Positions 8,413 to 16,030 of a DNA stretch of 35,847 nt are shown in pieces. The position numbers were made by a program, and so were the translations under genes. Origin of the DNA: a virus; IMG/VR virus record IMGVR_UViG_3300025411_000744, positions 1-35,847 of that record. One strand, written 5' to 3'. The notes below the pieces were generated by a model that had not been told where the DNA came from, did no database searches, and saw only the letters and a list, made by a program, of their open reading frames with translations. Position 1 is the stretch's first letter, and every line of letters begins with the position of its first letter.

Positions 8413-8707
8413 AATTAAACAAAATCTTGCCAAACGCGGTAAAGGCGTTGGCATTCGTATAGGTGTTAGAACCACAGGTTGCTCGGGACTAGCCTACGTG
8501 CTAGAATATGTGGATAAGTATGACGGCGAAGAAGGTGTTATAAATTATGCCCAAAATGACTTTTGTGTACTGGTAAGTCTAAAAGATGATCCGTACTTGA
8601 ATGGGCTTACAATGGATTGGGTCCGCAATGGACTCAATGAAGGATTTGATTTTGTCAATCCAAATGAGCGTGACCGTTGCGGTTGCGGTGAAAGTTTTCG
8701 TGTTTGA
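8381..8707 (+). CDS. iscA: A-type Fe-S carrier, IscA-like
   Basis: A 108-residue A-type carrier that passes Fe-S clusters from IscU to targets. The three conserved cysteines are present: GCSGLAYVLEY near residue 34 and C-G-C-G-E-S-F at the C-terminus. ATG 8381 lies inside iscU, giving translational coupling. Its TGA stop is part of a perfect -35 hexamer (TTGACA at 8704) for the next gene. IscA, SufA and ErpA cannot be told apart here; IscA is preferred because of the iscU neighbour. Confidence 0.93.
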   Translation: MIIVTDTAKAKIKQNLAKRGKGVGIRIGVRTTGCSGLAYVLEYVDKYDGEEGVINYAQNDFCVLVSLKDDPYLNGLTMDWVRNGLNEGFDFVNPNERDRCGCGESFRV

Positions 8708-8732
8708 CATTTACCAAAATTGACAGTATAAT
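8704..8732 (+). promoter_or_regulatory. Consensus sigma70 promoter
   Basis: TTGACA (8704-8709), 17-base spacer, TATAAT (8727-8732): both hexamers are perfect consensus. A second TTGACA occurs at 8720 but is too close to the -10 to act with it. The -35 contains the stop codon of iscA. It should drive the gene at 8764 with host RNA polymerase early in infection. Confidence 0.85.
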
Positions 8733-8763
8733 ATTAATATTGTTATAACTTTTGGAGAATAAT

Positions 8764-9165
8764 TTGAGTATGCATTTAGAAGGTCCGTGGCTCAGTACCA
8801 CCGGCAAAAAGAAAGGCAAAAAGAAATTCGCTTCAGCAGAGGCAAAAAGAAAGGCAGAACAGTTGGAAGAAAGTTGGAAAGAATTGCTCAAACGGCAAGG
8901 CCTTGAGCTAGAAGAAAAAAAACGTCGTCGTGCGTTGACATCTGAAAGTTTGAGCTCTACTGGTTACAGTTTAAGTATTCCATCCGGTAGAAACACTACA
9001 GACCATATTAAAAGTTTGAATAGTGGACTAGGTGTTGCAACATTGTCACCTTCCAAAATTTACACTGGTGACAAGGTAAAAGGCATTGCCACCATGCATA
9101 AAAGCAATGCAGTACCGATTTTTAGTGATGAGCAGGCAGTCGATATCGCTCGTATGAGGCGTTAA
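8764..9165 (+). CDS. Conserved phage protein with Lys-rich coiled-coil N-terminus
   Basis: A protein of about 133 residues. The start is probably TTG 8764, which has GGAG six bases upstream; ATG 8770 is the alternative (two codons later). Residues 10-60 are a highly charged helix (GKKKGKKKFASAEAKRKAEQ and following) predicted to form a coiled coil; the C-terminal half is polar with a conserved-looking segment KIYTGDKVKGIATMHKSNAV. The latter resembles small proteins of T4-like marine phages whose function is unknown. It has its own perfect sigma70 promoter, so it is likely an early, abundant product. Confidence 0.75.
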   Translation: MSMHLEGPWLSTTGKKKGKKKFASAEAKRKAEQLEESWKELLKRQGLELEEKKRRRALTSESLSSTGYSLSIPSGRNTTDHIKSLNSGLGVATLSPSKIYTGDKVKGIATMHKSNAVPIFSDEQAVDIARMRR

Positions 9166-9333
9166 AGCATGGTCGCTCATAATAATAGTATATTACCTGG
9201 TCACTCAGATGATAATTATATATTGTCCGCTAAGGGTTTAGCAGACACGGCTCAATTTTTAAGGAGAAATAACAACAGCCAAATGAACCATGATGGTACT
9301 AGCGATACCTCATCCAGCGTAAAGGAGAAAAAA

Positions 9334-9864
9334 ATGATACGCATTATCAAAACAACAATTAACGTAGTAGTAGCACTAAGCATTGTAGTAGTAGCACAAC
9401 AGGCAATAGAGGCAAAATTCGATAAATTAAAACAAGCTCGTCAAATAGCGAGTCCAGTTACAGCTCAAATGAGACAAACACAATTAGATTGTCTAGCTCG
9501 TAACATCTATCACGAAGCAGGTTACGAACCTTTTGAAGGTAAAGTAGCTGTAGCTCAAGTAACAATCAACCGTGCAGAAAGCGGACAATTTCCAAGCGAC
9601 ATCTGCGGCGTTGTATATCAAAGAAATGTAGTTTACCAAAAAGTACTTTGCCAGTTCAGCTGGTATTGCGAAAGCCCTAGTGCATTGAAACCAATGAACG
9701 GAGCCGCATATACAGAAAGTATGGAAGTAGCCAAAAAAGTGCTACTAGAAGGATTTAGACTTCCCGATTTAAAATCAGCATTATACTATCATGCTGATTA
9801 CGTCAATCCAGGATGGGGTAAAAAACCCATAGCCAAGATTGGACATCACATTTTTTATCAATAA
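9334..9864 (+). CDS. SleB-like cell wall hydrolase (membrane-anchored)
   Basis: A 176-residue protein: N-terminal signal-anchor (INVVVALSIVVVAQQAIEA) and a C-terminal Hydrolase_2/SleB domain, seen as CLARNIYHEAGYEPFEGKVA, VAQVTINRAES, CQFSWYC and YYHADYVNPGW. SleB-type domains are lytic transglycosylases; the Glu of YHEA is the expected catalytic residue. ATG 9334 has AAAGGAG at the right distance. The frame is open back to 9169, giving a 55-residue polar extension, but that would bury the signal anchor. Likely a phage lysin or peptidoglycan-remodelling enzyme. A small membrane protein follows 9 bases later. Confidence 0.85.
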   Translation: MIRIIKTTINVVVALSIVVVAQQAIEAKFDKLKQARQIASPVTAQMRQTQLDCLARNIYHEAGYEPFEGKVAVAQVTINRAESGQFPSDICGVVYQRNVVYQKVLCQFSWYCESPSALKPMNGAAYTESMEVAKKVLLEGFRLPDLKSALYYHADYVNPGWGKKPIAKIGHHIFYQ

Positions 9865-9873
9865 GAGGACATC

Positions 9874-10221
9874 ATGACATCAAAAGAAGTTTTTCAAAAT
9901 TTTAAATCTAACCTTACTGGGTTTTTGAACTTAGATAATTGGGTTAAAAGTGTCAAGGAACATGCTCCTCATGTAAGTGCAGAAACAATGGGCTGGGTAG
10001 CAGTAATTTTAATGCACCTAGCTACTATTCCAACACTTTTGGCAGTTTTAACAGGATTGACTGAGAAAATGCCGCCAGTGGATTTGGTATTGTTTGCATG
10101 GGCAGGATTATTCTGCTTTTTTATCAAAGCCGCAATACAAAAGGACTTTTTGAACATTGTAACTATTGGATTTGGGTTCTTTGTACAAGCAGGACTCATG
10201 GCTATGATTATTTTTAAATAA
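9874..10221 (+). CDS. Small membrane protein, possible holin
   Basis: A 115-residue protein with a soluble N-terminus of about 40 residues and three hydrophobic helices: VAVILMHLATIPTLLAVLTG, LVLFAWAGLFCFFIKAA and IVTIGFGFFVQAGLMAMIIF. It starts 9 bases after the SleB-like hydrolase with AGAGGA upstream and is followed by a strong terminator. Size and position fit a holin for the hydrolase, but no holin family is recognised, so this stays a guess. Confidence 0.7.
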   Translation: MTSKEVFQNFKSNLTGFLNLDNWVKSVKEHAPHVSAETMGWVAVILMHLATIPTLLAVLTGLTEKMPPVDLVLFAWAGLFCFFIKAAIQKDFLNIVTIGFGFFVQAGLMAMIIFK

Positions 10222-10235
10222 CCAATAAGATTGCA

Positions 10236-10280
10236 AGTAAAAGACCCTATGTGTATAATCAGTGAATAGGGTCTTTTACT
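10236..10280 (+). terminator. Long inverted repeat, probable terminator
   Basis: A perfect 15-base-pair stem (10236-10250 with 10266-10280) encloses a 15-base loop. The stem starts AGTAAAAGACCC and ends GGGTCTTTTACT, so both strands have T-rich flanks near the base and it may act in either direction. The loop contains TATAAT. It separates the hydrolase unit from the late gene at 10313. Confidence 0.7.
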
Positions 10281-10288
10281 GATAAATA
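10281..10288 (+). promoter_or_regulatory. T4-type late promoter, GATAAATA
   Basis: The octamer GATAAATA matches NATAAATA, the late-promoter element of T4-like and cyanophages. It begins right after the terminator stem and lies 24 bases before ATG 10313, leaving room for a leader with CAGGAG. The downstream product looks structural, as expected of a late gene. Confidence 0.7.
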
Positions 10289-10312
10289 TCTTATAAACCA
10301 GGAGTAGGTATA

Positions 10313-11083
10313 ATGTCAGGATTTCAATTAGATAACAATCAAATAACACCAGGACTGTATAGAGTTTCTATTAACTCTAGCGGTTTTCCATCTTATAGCG
10401 GTTCAGGTGCAATCGCCGCAAATGCAGGAGGTGTAAACCCATACGATTGGACAGAAGGTTCAATTTACACAGGTGGATTGCCAAGTAGTGCTGGATACTC
10501 ACAAGCCTTATCTCAGGGAAATATGCGTTGGGATCGCATTGTGCAAGCTCTTGCATCAATTAGTGATTGCAGAATTTTAGATGTAGTAGTTACAACAGGC
10601 GGAACCAGTGCTAACTATCAGCCAACCGCAGTTAACTTTACAGTTGCATACGATCGTGATACAATGATTCTTCCAGAATATAGTAAAATCCAAGCGGCCG
10701 CAAGTGCAACAGCTGGTACCTTTTATAGTATCACTCCTCCAACAGCAGTCACTGGCGGTAGCCCAACTTACACATCCTACTCAACTTTAGCCGCAATGCA
10801 AGCCGCAGGTTTCAGTCTTGATAACGTTCGTGGTTTCCAAGGTTATCTTGGCAATGATGGTGCAACAACTATTAACTCTCCACAAACTGCAATCCAAGAT
10901 ATTGTAACATCTGCGATTTGTGCTGGTGGAACTTCTGGTTGGTCAAGAACATATCGTTTATTCAGTGTAAGCCAAAACGGAGATAGTCAAGCACTTATCT
11001 CTATTCAACAACCTTTAACACCTGCAGTTGTGTTTGGTGCTTTAACAGTTACCCAAATTTCAACTACTGGTATCGCATACTAA
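10313..11083 (+). CDS. Putative virion structural protein
   Basis: A 256-residue protein, rich in Gly, Ser, Thr and Ala with few charged residues, the composition of phage fibre, head-decoration or tail proteins. No signal peptide or catalytic motif is visible. Two sections look domain-like: residues 1-120 including MRWDRIVQALASISDCRILD, and a C-terminal beta-rich part. It follows a terminator and a late promoter with a CAGGAG ribosome site, so it is likely expressed late. The exact role is unknown. Confidence 0.7.
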   Translation: MSGFQLDNNQITPGLYRVSINSSGFPSYSGSGAIAANAGGVNPYDWTEGSIYTGGLPSSAGYSQALSQGNMRWDRIVQALASISDCRILDVVVTTGGTSANYQPTAVNFTVAYDRDTMILPEYSKIQAAASATAGTFYSITPPTAVTGGSPTYTSYSTLAAMQAAGFSLDNVRGFQGYLGNDGATTINSPQTAIQDIVTSAICAGGTSGWSRTYRLFSVSQNGDSQALISIQQPLTPAVVFGALTVTQISTTGIAY

Positions 11084-11096
11084 TCGAAAGGCAAGG

Positions 11097-12233
11097 ATGA
11101 TACTAGCGTATCTTTTATTACTAACTGGTTTAACAATTTCGGCGGTCGCAATTTACTATTCTGTAGTAGGTTTGACCGCTATTTTTTCTGCCGCAGTTAT
11201 TCCAATTATTATCATGGGGTCAGCTTTAGAAGTTGGTAAACTTGTCTGCGCCTCTTGGCTAAAAGCCAATTGGGAACGTGTTCCACGCTTCATGAAAATC
11301 TATATGAGTATAGCAGTTGTGGTGCTCATGATTATTACTTCAATGGGTATCTTTGGATTCTTATCAAAAGCACACAACGATCAAAATCTAGTGAGTGGTG
11401 ATGTACAAAGTAAAATCAGTATCTTTGATGAAAAGATCAAAACTGCCAAAGAGAATGTCGAAGCTGACCGCAAACAGCTTAAACAGATGGATGAAGCAGT
11501 GGACCAGATCATGGGTCGTTCGTCGGATGAAAAAGGTGCCGACAAAGCCAACGCTGTACGTAAGAGTCAGCAGAAGGACAGGGTTTCACTTGCCAAAGAT
11601 ATTGAAACCCAGCAGAAACTTATTGCTGATCTTAACGACCAAGCGGCTCCAATACGTGCAGAAGTACGTAAGGTCGAAGCCGAAGTTGGCCCTATTAAGT
11701 ATATCGCTGCCTTTATCTACGGAGCCAACCCAGACGCATCTTTACTAGAGCAAGCAGTCACTTGGATCATCATAATGATTGTGGTTGTTTTTGATCCGCT
11801 TGCAGTTATTATGTTACTGGCTAGTCAAATGACATTTGGCTGGGCACGAGAACAAAAAGAAACAGATGAAAATACTCCTGATCCTTATGTAGCAGATGTA
11901 GGTGAGAAACCAACTGAACCAGAATTAACAACTGAACCAGAAATTCCTGCAGAGATTGTTACAGGTACTCCAGAGATCGAAGACCGCCCTGGTGAAACGA
12001 TCGAGGAAACTGAACTAGACAAATGGAATAAAATGATTGAAGAAGCTGAACGTGAAGTTGCCAAAGCTCAGGAAACTACTGTAGAAGAACGTATAGCTAA
12101 AGGAGAAAGTTATATCGACAACGAAGGTAACGAAATTACACTGGAAGCCGATTTGCCCGAGGAAGAATCAAAAAAAAAGACTTACATGATCAAGGACGAA
12201 CAGGGGACAATGATAACCAAGACCAAAGAGTAG
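11097..12233 (+). CDS. Multi-span membrane protein with coiled coil
   Basis: A 378-residue protein. Three hydrophobic helices lie in residues 1-90 (LAYLLLLTGLTISAVAIYYS; IFSAAVIPIIIMGSALEVG; MSIAVVVLMIITSMGIFGFL). A charged coiled coil covers about residues 100-200. Another membrane helix follows (AVTWIIIMIVVVFDPLAVIM, about residues 222-245), then an acidic, Glu/Pro/Thr-rich tail. Similar proteins occur in T4-like marine phages, with no known function. Near its 3' end (codons 359-361) there is an A AAA AAG heptamer, and the -1 frame stays open for 109 more residues, so a longer form is likely (separate entry). Confidence 0.8.
   Translation: MILAYLLLLTGLTISAVAIYYSVVGLTAIFSAAVIPIIIMGSALEVGKLVCASWLKANWERVPRFMKIYMSIAVVVLMIITSMGIFGFLSKAHNDQNLVSGDVQSKISIFDEKIKTAKENVEADRKQLKQMDEAVDQIMGRSSDEKGADKANAVRKSQQKDRVSLAKDIETQQKLIADLNDQAAPIRAEVRKVEAEVGPIKYIAAFIYGANPDASLLEQAVTWIIIMIVVVFDPLAVIMLLASQMTFGWAREQKETDENTPDPYVADVGEKPTEPELTTEPEIPAEIVTGTPEIEDRPGETIEETELDKWNKMIEEAEREVAKAQETTVEERIAKGESYIDNEGNEITLEADLPEEESKKKTYMIKDEQGTMITKTKE
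12173..12179 (+). promoter_or_regulatory. Candidate -1 programmed frameshift site, A AAA AAG
   Basis: The heptamer A AAA AAG is in the zero frame of the membrane protein gene and lies within a run of nine A (12170-12178) followed by G. It is the same heptamer used in E. coli dnaX. A purine-rich Shine-Dalgarno-like GAGGAAG (12159-12165) lies about eight bases upstream, as in dnaX. I see no strong downstream hairpin. The -1 frame is open from about 12132 to 12508 and has no ATG, GTG or TTG before well into its conserved-looking part. Confidence 0.6.
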
Positions 12234-12508
12234 GTTACATTCAAAACGCAGAACAGTCTTCTTCCTCGCTTTGGACATTAGTCAATGCTAGAGCCGGTAG
12301 ACCAATAGATAGACTATATAACGAGTACAATGAACATAAATTTCAAAATTTTGTAATAGATAAAAATTTAGATCCAAAACTACACAATTTTGTGGAATAT
12401 ATTAAAAAGAACGGACCCAATTTTGTTGATTTTGCGGAACAAGACATAAATCATTTTGAAGAACAAATATATGAACTTAGGAAAAATAACTCTAATAACC
12501 CCGCCTGA
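12179..12508 (+). CDS. -1 frame extension of the 11097 membrane protein (no own start codon)
   Basis: A 109-codon reading frame ending at TGA 12508. It begins DLHDQGRTGDNDNQDQRVGY and continues as a normal-looking soluble sequence with RPIDRLYNEYNEHKFQNF and EYIKKNGPNFVDF. There is no standard start codon until an internal GTG well within the frame. Reading through the A AAA AAG site in the -1 frame would give a protein of about 470 residues instead of 378, replacing the last 17 residues. Alternatives are a one-base assembly error in the A run or initiation at a non-standard codon such as ATT 12239. It overlaps the next gene by 38 bases. Confidence 0.6.
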   Translation, partial: DLHDQGRTGDNDNQDQRVGYIQNAEQSSSSLWTLVNARAGRPIDRLYNEYNEHKFQNFVIDKNLDPKLHNFVEYIKKNGPNFVDFAEQDINHFEEQIYELRKNNSNNPA

Positions 12509-12881
12509 TAAGCTATTCAATAATACATTGAGTTACTTACTAATTAAACCTAGTAATTTTATCAAGTCGCAATTTCAAACTATCTTAAGTCAAAGCATAG
12601 ATGATTTAAATGTTTTTATCTATGATAACGATGATCAAGATTTGAATTGGTTGTTAAGCGTATCACAGCAAGCACATGTAATAATTATTGATGTAGATAA
12701 TTGTGATCCAATGACACATAAATTTATATCATTTTTGTTAGCTGAACCAAATGTGTTTTATATTACTAAGGATGAATTAACTCCTTATAATCTAATTAGC
12801 AAAAATCGAATTTATGATTTAGATTGGATTGTAGCAAAAATAAAAGAAGAAGATAACGATAATGATGCACAAGAAGAATAA
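12471..12881 (+). CDS. Hypothetical acidic protein, conserved-looking in T4-like phages
   Basis: A 136-residue protein starting MNLGKITLITPPDKLFN. ATG 12471 is preferred to the upstream TTG 12456. It has an alternating beta/alpha pattern (KITLITPP, LNVFIYDND, HVIIIDVDN, NVFYIT) ending in a DWIVAKIKE helix and an acidic tail, which suggests a small Rossmann-like or receiver-like fold. No catalytic motif is identified. It overlaps the frameshift extension upstream and bS21 downstream by 20 bases. Confidence 0.7.
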   Translation: MNLGKITLITPPDKLFNNTLSYLLIKPSNFIKSQFQTILSQSIDDLNVFIYDNDDQDLNWLLSVSQQAHVIIIDVDNCDPMTHKFISFLLAEPNVFYITKDELTPYNLISKNRIYDLDWIVAKIKEEDNDNDAQEE

Positions 12882-13095
12882 AGGTACTGGAGTTACCGTA
12901 AAAGAAGGCGAGAATATAAATCAAGCTCTTCGCCGATTTAAGCGTAAGATTGATGATAGTAAACTTTTAGATATCCTACGTGAAAAAGAATTTTACGAAA
13001 AACCAACAACTGCTCGAAAACGTGCCAAGGGTGCGGCAAAAGCACGTTGGAAGAAGAAACTACGCGACCAACAACTTCCACCAAAATTATATTGA
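12862..13095 (+). CDS. rpsU: Ribosomal protein bS21
   Basis: A 77-residue homologue of the small-subunit protein bS21, which sits near the anti-Shine-Dalgarno end of 16S rRNA and helps start translation. Signature parts: VTVKEGENINQALRRFKRKI, then REKEFYEKPTTARKRAKGAA and ARWKKKL, ending KLY as bacterial bS21 ends in RLY. It has a short basic N-terminal addition (MMHKKNKGTG). Ribosomal proteins, above all bS21, are known from some marine and large phages, where they are thought to exchange into host ribosomes. The stop codon lies in the -35 box of the next promoter. Confidence 0.93.
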   Translation: MMHKKNKGTGVTVKEGENINQALRRFKRKIDDSKLLDILREKEFYEKPTTARKRAKGAAKARWKKKLRDQQLPPKLY

Positions 13096-13120
13096 CAAAT
13101 TAACTAATATCTGTTACAAT
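13092..13120 (+). promoter_or_regulatory. Sigma70 promoter
   Basis: TTGACA (13092-13097), 17-base spacer, TACAAT (13115-13120). The -35 hexamer contains the TGA stop of bS21. It should drive the exonuclease and MazG genes. Confidence 0.8.
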
Positions 13121-13148
13121 ACAAGTTACTAATAACAGAAAGTACTTG

Positions 13149-13733
13149 ATGGCAAAAACAGATATAATGATTGATTTGGAAACACTGGCGACATCAACCG
13201 ATGCCGCCATTCTTACGATTGGCGCTGTTAAATTTGATCCGTTTGGTTCTGAAATTAAAGAACCGGATATGGACAGTTTTTATGTCAAAGTGGATTTAGA
13301 CAGTTGTGATCGAATTGGATTAGTAACCAATGATGACACCATTGCTTGGTGGGCTAGTCAAAGTAAAGAAGCCCAGGATGCGGCATTTGATCCTACAGGA
13401 CGTATCGATATTGAAGATGCATTTGCACAGCTTTATAAATTTTGCTGGGGAGCCAAGCGTGTATGGTCAAACGGTTCTATATTTGATATTATGATATGCG
13501 AGCATGTATTTAAAAAAATTGGTAAAGCAGTTCCTTGGAAATTTTGGGAGATACGAGATGTGCGTACAGCATTTGATTTAGGTATCAATCCTAAACGTCC
13601 GCCAGTGACAGCACATCACGCATTAGAAGATGCTTGGAATCAAGCGGTGGGTATTCAGAATGTCTATAATACACTACGCACTAGTACTAAGTATGATGGC
13701 GGAATGATAACACCATTTGCAAACGAAAGGTAA
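13149..13733 (+). CDS. DEDDh 3'-5' exonuclease (Rv2179c-like)
   Basis: A 194-residue nuclease of the DnaQ-like fold. The D-x-E pair is in MIDLETLA at the N-terminus, a further Asp region is SIFDIMICEH, and the C-terminal H-x4-D motif is in HHALEDAWNQ, giving a DEDDh set. The subfamily looks like the 3'-5' exoribonucleases common in T4-like phages. ATG 13149 is chosen over TTG 13146 one codon before it. It is the first gene after a sigma70 promoter and is followed by MazG, as expected of an early nucleic-acid metabolism unit. Confidence 0.88.
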   Translation: MAKTDIMIDLETLATSTDAAILTIGAVKFDPFGSEIKEPDMDSFYVKVDLDSCDRIGLVTNDDTIAWWASQSKEAQDAAFDPTGRIDIEDAFAQLYKFCWGAKRVWSNGSIFDIMICEHVFKKIGKAVPWKFWEIRDVRTAFDLGINPKRPPVTAHHALEDAWNQAVGIQNVYNTLRTSTKYDGGMITPFANER

Positions 13734-13734
13734 T

Positions 13735-14025
13735 ATGAATAGTCAAGAACGTGAAGTAATGAACATTCTTTCAGAAGAGTGTGCAGAAGTAATTCAAGCA
13801 ATCAGTAAATGCCATAGATTTGGTATTGATAATTATAAACCAGGAAAGCCTAAAACTAATAGGGAACACTTGGAAGAAGAGCTAGGCGATTTATATGCTA
13901 TGATCGAAATTCTACAGGAATTAGATGTAATCAGCTGGACTAATATCGAACAAGCCGCTATTGCTAAACGTGAAAAACTTAAAAAATGGTCAAATATTTT
14001 TGCAGAAAATATTGACGAGAGATAA
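13735..14025 (+). CDS. mazG: MazG-like nucleotide pyrophosphohydrolase
   Basis: A 96-residue all-alpha NTP pyrophosphatase-like protein. The metal-binding E-E-x2-E motif is in LSEECAEVIQAISK (about residues 10-23), and the second motif E-E-x2-D is in LEEELGDLYAMIEIL (about residues 45-60). Phage MazG proteins hydrolyse dNTPs or have been proposed to affect (p)ppGpp. ATG 13735 lies one base after the exonuclease stop. Its own stop codon is inside the late promoter octamer at 14021. Confidence 0.88.
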   Translation: MNSQEREVMNILSEECAEVIQAISKCHRFGIDNYKPGKPKTNREHLEEELGDLYAMIEILQELDVISWTNIEQAAIAKREKLKKWSNIFAENIDER

Positions 14026-14028
14026 ATA
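14021..14028 (+). promoter_or_regulatory. T4-type late promoter, GATAAATA, overlapping the mazG stop
   Basis: GATAAATA includes the TAA stop of mazG. With T4-like spacing, transcription would start near 14034, at the first base of the hairpin at 14034-14056, giving the dnaK transcript a stem-loop at its very 5' end. Confidence 0.6.
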
Positions 14029-14033
14029 AATTT

Positions 14034-14056
14034 GTAGAACGCCGTAAGGGTTTTAC
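14034..14056 (+). promoter_or_regulatory. Hairpin before dnaK (5' stem-loop or attenuator)
   Basis: GTAGAAC-G-CC pairs with GG-GTTTTAC around a GTAA loop, about nine pairs with one bulged G. A T-rich stretch follows at once (14058-14062), so it could terminate mazG transcripts or, if transcription starts at 14034, cap the dnaK message. It is followed by the 12-mer TTTCTTGCTTAA and AAGGAGAT, also found before hsp20. Confidence 0.55.
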
Positions 14057-14059
14057 ATT

Positions 14060-14071
14060 TTTCTTGCTTAA
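14060..14071 (+). repeat. Shared leader 12-mer TTTCTTGCTTAA, copy 1 (dnaK)
   Basis: An exact 12-base match to 16031-16042. In both copies a hairpin lies just upstream and AAGGAGAT a few bases downstream, before the chaperone start codon. Confidence 0.6.
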
Positions 14072-14087
14072 TTAAAAGGAGATTATT

Positions 14088-15992
14088 ATGAGCAAAATCA
14101 TCGGTATCGATTTAGGTACAACAAATAGCTGTGTGGCGATTCTAGAAAACGGAGTTGCTAAAGTAATTGAAAACAGCGAAGGTGCTAGAACAACACCATC
14201 AATCATTGCATATACAGATAAAGAAATTCTAGTAGGTGCAACAGCAAAACGACAAGCAGTCACAAATCCAAAGAATACAATTTACGCAAGCAAGCGTCTA
14301 ATCGGACGTAAGTTTGAAGAACAAGCAGTACAAAAAGACATCGACTTGATGCCATATACTATTATCAAAGCTGATAATGGCGATGCATGGATTCAAGTTA
14401 ATGATCAAAAATTGGCTCCACCGCAGGTGTCAGCTGAAGTACTACGCAAAATGAAAAAGACTGCTGAAGACTATCTAGGACATGAAGTAACACAAGCAGT
14501 TATTACTGTACCAGCTTACTTTAACGATAGTCAACGTCAAGCAACCAAAGATGCAGGACAAATTGCAGGTCTAGAAGTTCTACGTATTATCAACGAGCCA
14601 ACAGCGGCTGCCTTAGCCTATGGTGTTGATAAGACAGACAAGAAGGATCGCAAGATTGCTGTATATGACTTGGGTGGTGGTACATTTGATATTTCAATTA
14701 TTGAAATTGCCAACATCGATGGCGACAAGCAAATTGAAGTTCTTGCAACTAACGGTGATACATTCCTAGGCGGTGAAGACTTTGACCAAGTTATAATGGA
14801 CTATCTAGTTGATGAGTTTAAGAAAGATTCAGGTATCGATCTTAAGTCAGATGTACTAGCATTGCAACGTTTGAAAGAAGCCGCAGAAAAAGCCAAAATT
14901 GAATTGTCGTCAGCACAATCAACTTCAGTTAACTTGCCATACGTTACAGCAGATGCAACAGGTCCTAAGCACATGAACGTTACAATCAGCCGTGCCAAGT
15001 TTGAAGCAATGGTTGAAGGATTGATTCAACGTTCAATTGAGCCATGCAAAACCTGTATGACTGATGCTAAGGTAACAGCCGCAGACATCGACGAAGTTAT
15101 CCTAGTTGGTGGCCAAACACGTATGCCTAAAGTACAAGAAGCAGTTGAGAAACTGTTTGGTAAGGCCCCACGTAAAGACGTTAACCCAGACGAAGCTGTA
15201 GCCGCAGGTGCCGCAGTACAAGGCGCTGTTCTAGCAGGCGATAAGACAGACGTATTGTTATTGGACGTAACTCCATTAACATTGGGTATCGAAACAATGG
15301 GCGGTGTGTTTACCAAGTTGATCGCTAAGAACACAACTATCCCAACCAAGCACTCACAAACATTCTCAACAGCAGAAGACAATCAACCAGCTGTAACTAT
15401 TAAAGTTGCACAAGGTGAGCGTGAGTTGTACAAGTATAACAAACATTTGGGTGAATTTAATTTGGAAGGTATTGATCCTGCTCCACGCGGTATGCCACAA
15501 GTTGAAGTTACCCTAGATATAGATGCTAACGGTATCTTGAATGTAAGTGCCAAAGATAAAAAGACTGGCAAAGAAAACAAGATTACTATCAAATCTGATT
15601 CAGGATTGAGCAAAGATGACATTGAGCGTATGATCAAAGAAGCCGAAGCCAATGCTGAAGATGATAAGAAGCAGGCAGAATTGATCAATGCACGTAATAA
15701 TGCAGAAGGCACTACTCATAGTGTCAAGAAAGATTATGAAACGTACAAAGATCAATTGACTGAAGATGAGCGTACTAAATTCGAAGACGCAGTCAAGGCT
15801 GTTGAAACAGCTTGCGCCGGAGAAGATAAGGAAGCCATTGATAAGTCAGTACAAAGCTTCTTTGATGCCGCTGGAGTAGTAATGGCCAAGAAACAGGCCG
15901 CTGAATCTACAACGGCTGAAACACCAGCTCAACCAGCTGAACAAACTGTTGATGCGGCATTCACAGAAGTTGACAAAGACTCGAAAGAGTAA
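14088..15992 (+). CDS. dnaK: Molecular chaperone DnaK (Hsp70)
   Basis: Full-length Hsp70 of 634 residues, an ATP-driven chaperone for folding and disaggregation. The nucleotide-binding domain shows [16 protein letters not shown] at the start, [20 protein letters not shown] (about residue 140), [13 protein letters not shown] (about 197) and [12 protein letters not shown] (about 340). The interdomain linker [18 protein letters not shown] leads into the substrate domain and a helical lid. The C-terminal tail is Thr/Ala/Pro/Glu-rich. No DnaJ or GrpE is in the window, so it would need host partners. It has a strong AAGGAG site and lies in a run with Hsp20 and ClpS. Whole dnaK genes are rare in phages. 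Confidence 0.97.
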   Translation: MSKIIGIDLGTTNSCVAILENGVAKVIENSEGARTTPSIIAYTDKEILVGATAKRQAVTNPKNTIYASKRLIGRKFEEQAVQKDIDLMPYTIIKADNGDAWIQVNDQKLAPPQVSAEVLRKMKKTAEDYLGHEVTQAVITVPAYFNDSQRQATKDAGQIAGLEVLRIINEPTAAALAYGVDKTDKKDRKIAVYDLGGGTFDISIIEIANIDGDKQIEVLATNGDTFLGGEDFDQVIMDYLVDEFKKDSGIDLKSDVLALQRLKEAAEKAKIELSSAQSTSVNLPYVTADATGPKHMNVTISRAKFEAMVEGLIQRSIEPCKTCMTDAKVTAADIDEVILVGGQTRMPKVQEAVEKLFGKAPRKDVNPDEAVAAGAAVQGAVLAGDKTDVLLLDVTPLTLGIETMGGVFTKLIAKNTTIPTKHSQTFSTAEDNQPAVTIKVAQGERELYKYNKHLGEFNLEGIDPAPRGMPQVEVTLDIDANGILNVSAKDKKTGKENKITIKSDSGLSKDDIERMIKEAEANAEDDKKQAELINARNNAEGTTHSVKKDYETYKDQLTEDERTKFEDAVKAVETACAGEDKEAIDKSVQSFFDAAGVVMAKKQAAESTTAETPAQPAEQTVDAAFTEVDKDSKE

Positions 15993-16003
15993 TAAAATAA
16001 AAA

Positions 16004-16028
16004 TGCGGAGTGCCTAATGGGCTCCGCA
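16004..16028 (+). promoter_or_regulatory. Hairpin between dnaK and hsp20
   Basis: TGCGGAG (16004-16010) pairs with CTCCGCA (16022-16028), with further pairs inside. Only a weak T-run follows (ACTTTCTT), so it may be a leaky terminator or an mRNA-stabilising stem between cistrons. It precedes the second copy of the TTTCTTGCTTAA leader element. Confidence 0.6.
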
Positions 16029-16030
16029 AC

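Noticed and set aside
9169-9333. N-terminal extension of the SleB-like hydrolase from ATG 9169
   Set aside because: It would place 55 polar residues before the signal anchor and lacks a ribosome site; ATG 9334 has AAAGGAG at the right distance.
11395-11748. 117-codon frame inside the 11097 membrane protein
   Set aside because: It is an overlapping frame with an Arg/Lys/Ser/Leu-rich product, typical of a coiled-coil gene read out of frame.
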